Shown: positions 6,240-8,503 of the stretch, one piece after another | How the letters are laid out: each line of letters begins with the position of its first letter | Numbering within the stretch: position 1 is the first letter of the stretch | DNA from: Nitrospinaceae bacterium | GTDB lineage: Bacteria; Nitrospinota; Nitrospinia; Nitrospinales; VA-1 | Direction of reading: 5' to 3' | Length of the DNA stretch: 8,503 nucleotides | Assembly (NCBI GenBank): GCA_029261435.1 | Contig: JAJDBI010000151.1 | Location: 1-8,503 of the forward strand | Position numbers and translations under genes: made by a program | The notes under the pieces: generated by a model | What the model saw: the letters and a program-made list of their open reading frames with translations, nothing else | The model's database searches: none | What the model was told of the DNA's origin: nothing

Positions 6240-6611
6240 TTATCTATAAGGGCATGTATCGGTTTTCACCCGCCCATTTTTTGCTGAAACAGAGCAGATA
6301 AAGGGGTCTCCATTGCCTACGGCCCATTTTTTTTGATTATGTCGGACGGCCCAGACCTGGACTTTCTTACCTGTTGTAATAGTGCCTCGTATTGCTGCTT
6401 TTCGGTTTGTGTGAGGGAAAAACTGAGGAATCCCTTTCCACCCTATGATCAAGGTGCTTCCATCTACCCGATACCATTCCACTTCTGGGACATCATCGAG
6501 AAACTTCACTCCCTCAATCAGGGCACTTTCTAAAGCATTTGCGTGAACAAAGTTGACAGATAGTAAAAGAAATAAACTGGCCAGCAGGGTGGATTTGAGT
6601 ATGGCTCTCAT
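6240..6611 (-). CDS. Small exported protein of unknown function
   Basis: The predicted precursor has 123 residues. It begins MRAILKS, followed by a hydrophobic core (about 8-20) and VHA-NA, a good signal peptidase I site (cleavage after residue 24). The mature part is about 99 residues and beta-rich in appearance, with WYRVDGSTLIIGWKG (47-61) and a basic section containing GTITTGKKVQVWAVRHNQKKW (76-96). Two Cys, C106 and C120, could form a disulfide in the periplasm. An in-frame ATG at 6647 would add 12 polar residues before the signal peptide; the inner ATG at 6611 gives a normal signal sequence and is preferred. Neither start shows a clear Shine-Dalgarno. A near-perfect 20-bp palindrome lies about 90 bp upstream. 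The gene stands alone between the pentapeptide gene and the 55-residue ORF, both codirectional. I do not recognise a domain. Confidence 0.7.
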   Translation of the reverse strand: MRAILKSTLLASLFLLLSVNFVHANALESALIEGVKFLDDVPEVEWYRVDGSTLIIGWKGIPQFFPHTNRKAAIRGTITTGKKVQVWAVRHNQKKWAVGNGDPFICSVSAKNGRVKTDTCPYR

Positions 6612-6700
6612 GGTTTGATTTACATTGCAACTGTTAATAGAATTCATGTTCTAGAGGTAAACGATTTGAGGTCAGGAGTCAAAGCCAAAATTCATATAAA

Positions 6701-6720
6701 ATTTTGACTGAAGTCAGAAT
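6701..6720. promoter_or_regulatory. Near-perfect 20-bp palindrome, candidate regulator site
   Basis: ATTTTGACT-GA-AGTCAGAAT has 8 of 9 arm positions paired about a 2-bp centre. Such a short centre suits a dimeric DNA-binding protein better than an RNA hairpin. A further half-site-like AGTCAAA occurs at 6678-6684. The site lies between the exported-protein gene and the stop codon of the pentapeptide gene, and would most likely control the former. No regulator is identified. Confidence 0.35.
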
Positions 6721-6785
6721 CATTTAAATAGTAGGATATGGGGAACAGGATTGCTCCTTCTGAGCTACACAGGTGCAAGGGGGCA

Positions 6786-8324
6786 CTAGGCCTTAAACCC
6801 GATGGCTCCCTCAAATTGAGTATCTGTGGTGTCGGCAGAGTCCATTATAGCTTCTGTCAGGTCTGCACCTTCGAACAGGCTTTCACTCATCTTAGCACCC
6901 GTGAAATTTGCAGAGTTCAGCTTTGCTTTGGTGAAATCAGCATGTTCCAAATCAGACCGCCGTAGATCTACTTGTTTCATGTTGGCGTTCTGCAAAGTGG
7001 CTTTCCTGAGTTTTGTTCCTGCCAGGTCTGCGCCTTCCAGGTTTGCTCCTTCTAGATTAGCTTTTTGAAGATTGGCTCCAATCAGGAAAGAATTTTTCAA
7101 GTTGGCGGTTACTAAGATGGCTTCTGTCAGATTGGCTCTACTGAGATCAGCCCCTTCGAGTATGGCTTCGTTTAGTTCAGCTCCGGTCAGGTTAGCCCCA
7201 CTCAAATCTGCCCCGGTCAAATCAACCTGAGTTAACTTGGCCTTGGTCATTCGAGCACCACTTAATTGTGCGCCATTTAACTTTGCCTGATTTAGTTTGA
7301 TACGATCTAAATTTGCCCCAGCTAGTTTAGCTCCAACCAAGTTAGCACCGGTCAGGTCTGCGATATTTAAATCTGCTTCGGACAAGTTGGAGTCCTTAAG
7401 GTCTGTTCTCCTTAGTATGGCACCATTTAATTTAGCGCGGCTCAAATCTGCGTTATGAAACCGGGCATCGGTGAGGTCAGCTCCGGTAATATCTGCGCGA
7501 GCGAGATGTGCATCGGTGAAGTTTCCTCCCGCAAGTTTAGCTCCTTTTATCAAGGCACGGTTGAGGTCCGCTTTTTTAAAGTCAGCCTCAAAAAAGACTC
7601 CCATGCTCAACCGGGACTCGGTGAAATCGGTCCTCTCAAAAATAGCATTATTAAACCGGGCTCGGCTCAAGTCGCTATCGGTGATTTTGGCGTCGGTCAA
7701 GTTTGCACGTGAGAAATCGGAACTGCTGAAATCAGTATCGCTAAGATTACATTTGACCAGTTTGCTGTCCATGGATTTGGACCTTCTAAAATTGGCCCTT
7801 TCCAGATTGGATTCACTGAAATCGGTTCCCAGGAGTTTTGCCCCCTGAAGGTTCGTAGCCTCCATATTGGCTCGGGTCATCACCCCTTCCAGGCAACTTA
7901 TATTTTCCATGTCTGCATCACTGAGATTGGCCTGATCCAGATCGGCTTCGTCCAGGTTTGATTCTGCGAGAATGCAATTGGAGAGGTTGGTACTCTTTAA
8001 ATTGGTTTTCTGCAGGCTGATACCGTGAAAGTTAAGTCCTGACAGATCTAGTTCGGATAGGTCTTTTCCATCAAATATACTTTCTAGGCCGGGCTCTTCA
8101 TCCTCAACGACTGCTACAATGGCTTCTTCAGCGACTTCTTCAACCGATCCATCTTTGTCGTTTAGGTTATCCTCTTCTTCGGCGTCAGCTGCTTCGCTGA
8201 TAGCTGCCTGGCTTTCCTCATCGGGTTCATCTATAAATTCGTCTTCCTCTTCTTCCCGGGCCGCAAGTAGTTCGACATACTCTTCTAACTTCTCTTCAAT
8301 TTCTTCGCGTGTAAAGTCAGCCAT
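6786..8324 (-). CDS. Long pentapeptide-repeat protein with acidic N-terminal tail
   Basis: The 512-residue protein has two parts. Residues 1-80 are an extremely acidic tail (35 Asp/Glu, four Lys/Arg) with a run of EEEEDE at 24-29 and no signal peptide. From residue 84 to 504 a central Leu/Phe/Met/Ile falls on every fifth position, giving 85 consecutive A(D/N)LXX-type units with no register break. Only three central positions carry a clearly non-standard residue (C144, S184, T499). Pentapeptide repeats fold as a right-handed quadrilateral beta-helix with four units per coil, so this would be about 21 coils and roughly 100 angstroms long. The best-studied relatives (MfpA, Qnr) are about 180-220 residues long and mimic DNA to act on gyrase; this one is far longer, and its role is unknown. 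Start: ATG at 8324 has AGGAAGGA just upstream. An upstream in-frame start at 8456 would add 44 residues lacking repeats or acidic character and is rejected. Location is probably cytoplasmic. Confidence 0.93.
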   Translation of the reverse strand: MADFTREEIEEKLEEYVELLAAREEEEDEFIDEPDEESQAAISEAADAEEEDNLNDKDGSVEEVAEEAIVAVVEDEEPGLESIFDGKDLSELDLSGLNFHGISLQKTNLKSTNLSNCILAESNLDEADLDQANLSDADMENISCLEGVMTRANMEATNLQGAKLLGTDFSESNLERANFRRSKSMDSKLVKCNLSDTDFSSSDFSRANLTDAKITDSDLSRARFNNAIFERTDFTESRLSMGVFFEADFKKADLNRALIKGAKLAGGNFTDAHLARADITGADLTDARFHNADLSRAKLNGAILRRTDLKDSNLSEADLNIADLTGANLVGAKLAGANLDRIKLNQAKLNGAQLSGARMTKAKLTQVDLTGADLSGANLTGAELNEAILEGADLSRANLTEAILVTANLKNSFLIGANLQKANLEGANLEGADLAGTKLRKATLQNANMKQVDLRRSDLEHADFTKAKLNSANFTGAKMSESLFEGADLTEAIMDSADTTDTQFEGAIGFKA

Positions 8325-8328
8325 TGAA

Positions 8329-8336
8329 TCCTTCCT
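8329..8336 (-). promoter_or_regulatory. Shine-Dalgarno fixing the pentapeptide-protein start
   Basis: AGGAAGGA on the minus strand ends four bases before the ATG at 8324-8322, with its first AGGA eight bases away. It is the best ribosome binding site in this region and supports the inner start over an in-frame start 132 bp upstream. Confidence 0.7.
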
Positions 8337-8378
8337 GAAACGGTCAAAGGTGCTTTTATTTAAAGGCACTCTAATAAT

Positions 8379-8407
8379 TGTATATCTTAATTTTTGTAAT
8401 GGGTAAA
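8379..8407 (-). promoter_or_regulatory. Candidate sigma-70 promoter of the pentapeptide gene
   Basis: On the minus strand, TTTACC (8407-8402) is followed after exactly 17 bp by TATACA (8384-8379). Transcription would start near 8372, leaving a leader of about 48 bases that contains the ribosome binding site at 8329-8336. The match is reasonable but unproven. It also argues that the 44-codon upstream extension is not translated. Confidence 0.35.
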
Positions 8408-8503
8408 ATAGAGAAACTATCTCAGCTTGGCTCGGAACGCAAGCCAGAACCGTCAATTTGCGAAGAAAAATGGCTTGCCAAATAGGGTTATAATGGTTGA
8501 AGC

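Noticed and set aside
6735..6780. tRNA-like fragments on the minus strand (GTAGCTCAG followed by AATCCTGTTCCCC)
   Set aside because: The D-arm-like and T-arm/acceptor-like pieces are only a few bases apart, with no anticodon arm or paired acceptor stem. At most a remnant; probably chance.
6826..7848. Plus-strand Ser/Ala/Lys-rich ORFs opposite the pentapeptide gene
   Set aside because: The 15-nt periodicity of the pentapeptide repeat keeps antisense frames open and produces the repetitive composition; they are shadows.
8325..8456. 44-codon N-terminal extension of the pentapeptide protein
   Set aside because: The extension has no acidic or repeat character, overlaps a plausible promoter, and the inner ATG has a far better ribosome binding site.
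8489..8494. Plus-strand TATAAT near the right edge, possible divergent promoter
   Set aside because: No -35-like element lies at 16-18 bp and there is no extended -10; any downstream gene is outside the window.
1..8503. CRISPR array, insertion sequence or phage genes
   Set aside because: No regularly spaced direct repeats, transposase, integrase or terminal inverted repeats were seen; the only regular repeat is the protein-coding 15-nt pentapeptide period.

Overview
The window looks like a piece of chromosome from a Gram-negative, respiring bacterium of moderate GC content. The evidence is a periplasmic-type multihaem cytochrome c, a membrane-anchored flavin/iron-sulfur reductase, a signal-peptide protein and a two-component/chemotaxis-type regulator. 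The lineage cannot be fixed from sequence alone. A marine Nitrospinota-like or deltaproteobacterial-like source is a guess. Start codons include TTG and GTG, and several genes show G-rich Shine-Dalgarno sequences.

Layout. Two genes run rightward: a multihaem cytochrome c cut by the left edge of the window (1-1400), then a membrane-anchored FAD/NAD(P)H/[2Fe-2S] oxidoreductase (1439-2704). The rest of the window is on the minus strand. In map order it holds a small two-CXXC zinc-ribbon protein (2752-3018), an arsenite methyltransferase ArsM (3110-4165), a 319-bp gap with an AT-rich inverted repeat, a receiver-CheX fusion (4485-5477), a very acidic 68-residue ORF (5664-5870), a 55-residue small ORF (5940-6107), a small exported protein (6240-6611) and a long pentapeptide-repeat protein (6786-8324). 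No rRNA, tRNA, insertion sequence or CRISPR array is supported.

How the genes may work together. The cytochrome and reductase form a likely redox pair. The reductase would take electrons from cytoplasmic NAD(P)H, and the cytochrome handles electrons outside the membrane. A membrane carrier between them would have to lie upstream of the window. ArsM and the zinc-ribbon gene are codirectional and 91 bp apart, so they may be cotranscribed; no arsR or other ars gene is visible. The remaining genes look like independent units.

Most notable points: a pentapeptide solenoid of about 85 consecutive five-residue units without a register break, carrying an acidic N-terminal tail; a receiver domain whose phosphorylatable Asp is replaced by Gly, fused to a CheX domain that keeps its catalytic Glu/Asn pair; a cytochrome with five plus four haem motifs split by a roughly 196-residue haem-free domain that contains what looks like a decayed CX4CH site; and a 55-residue ORF with a plausible ribosome binding site. 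No complete, clearly new multi-gene system is evident.
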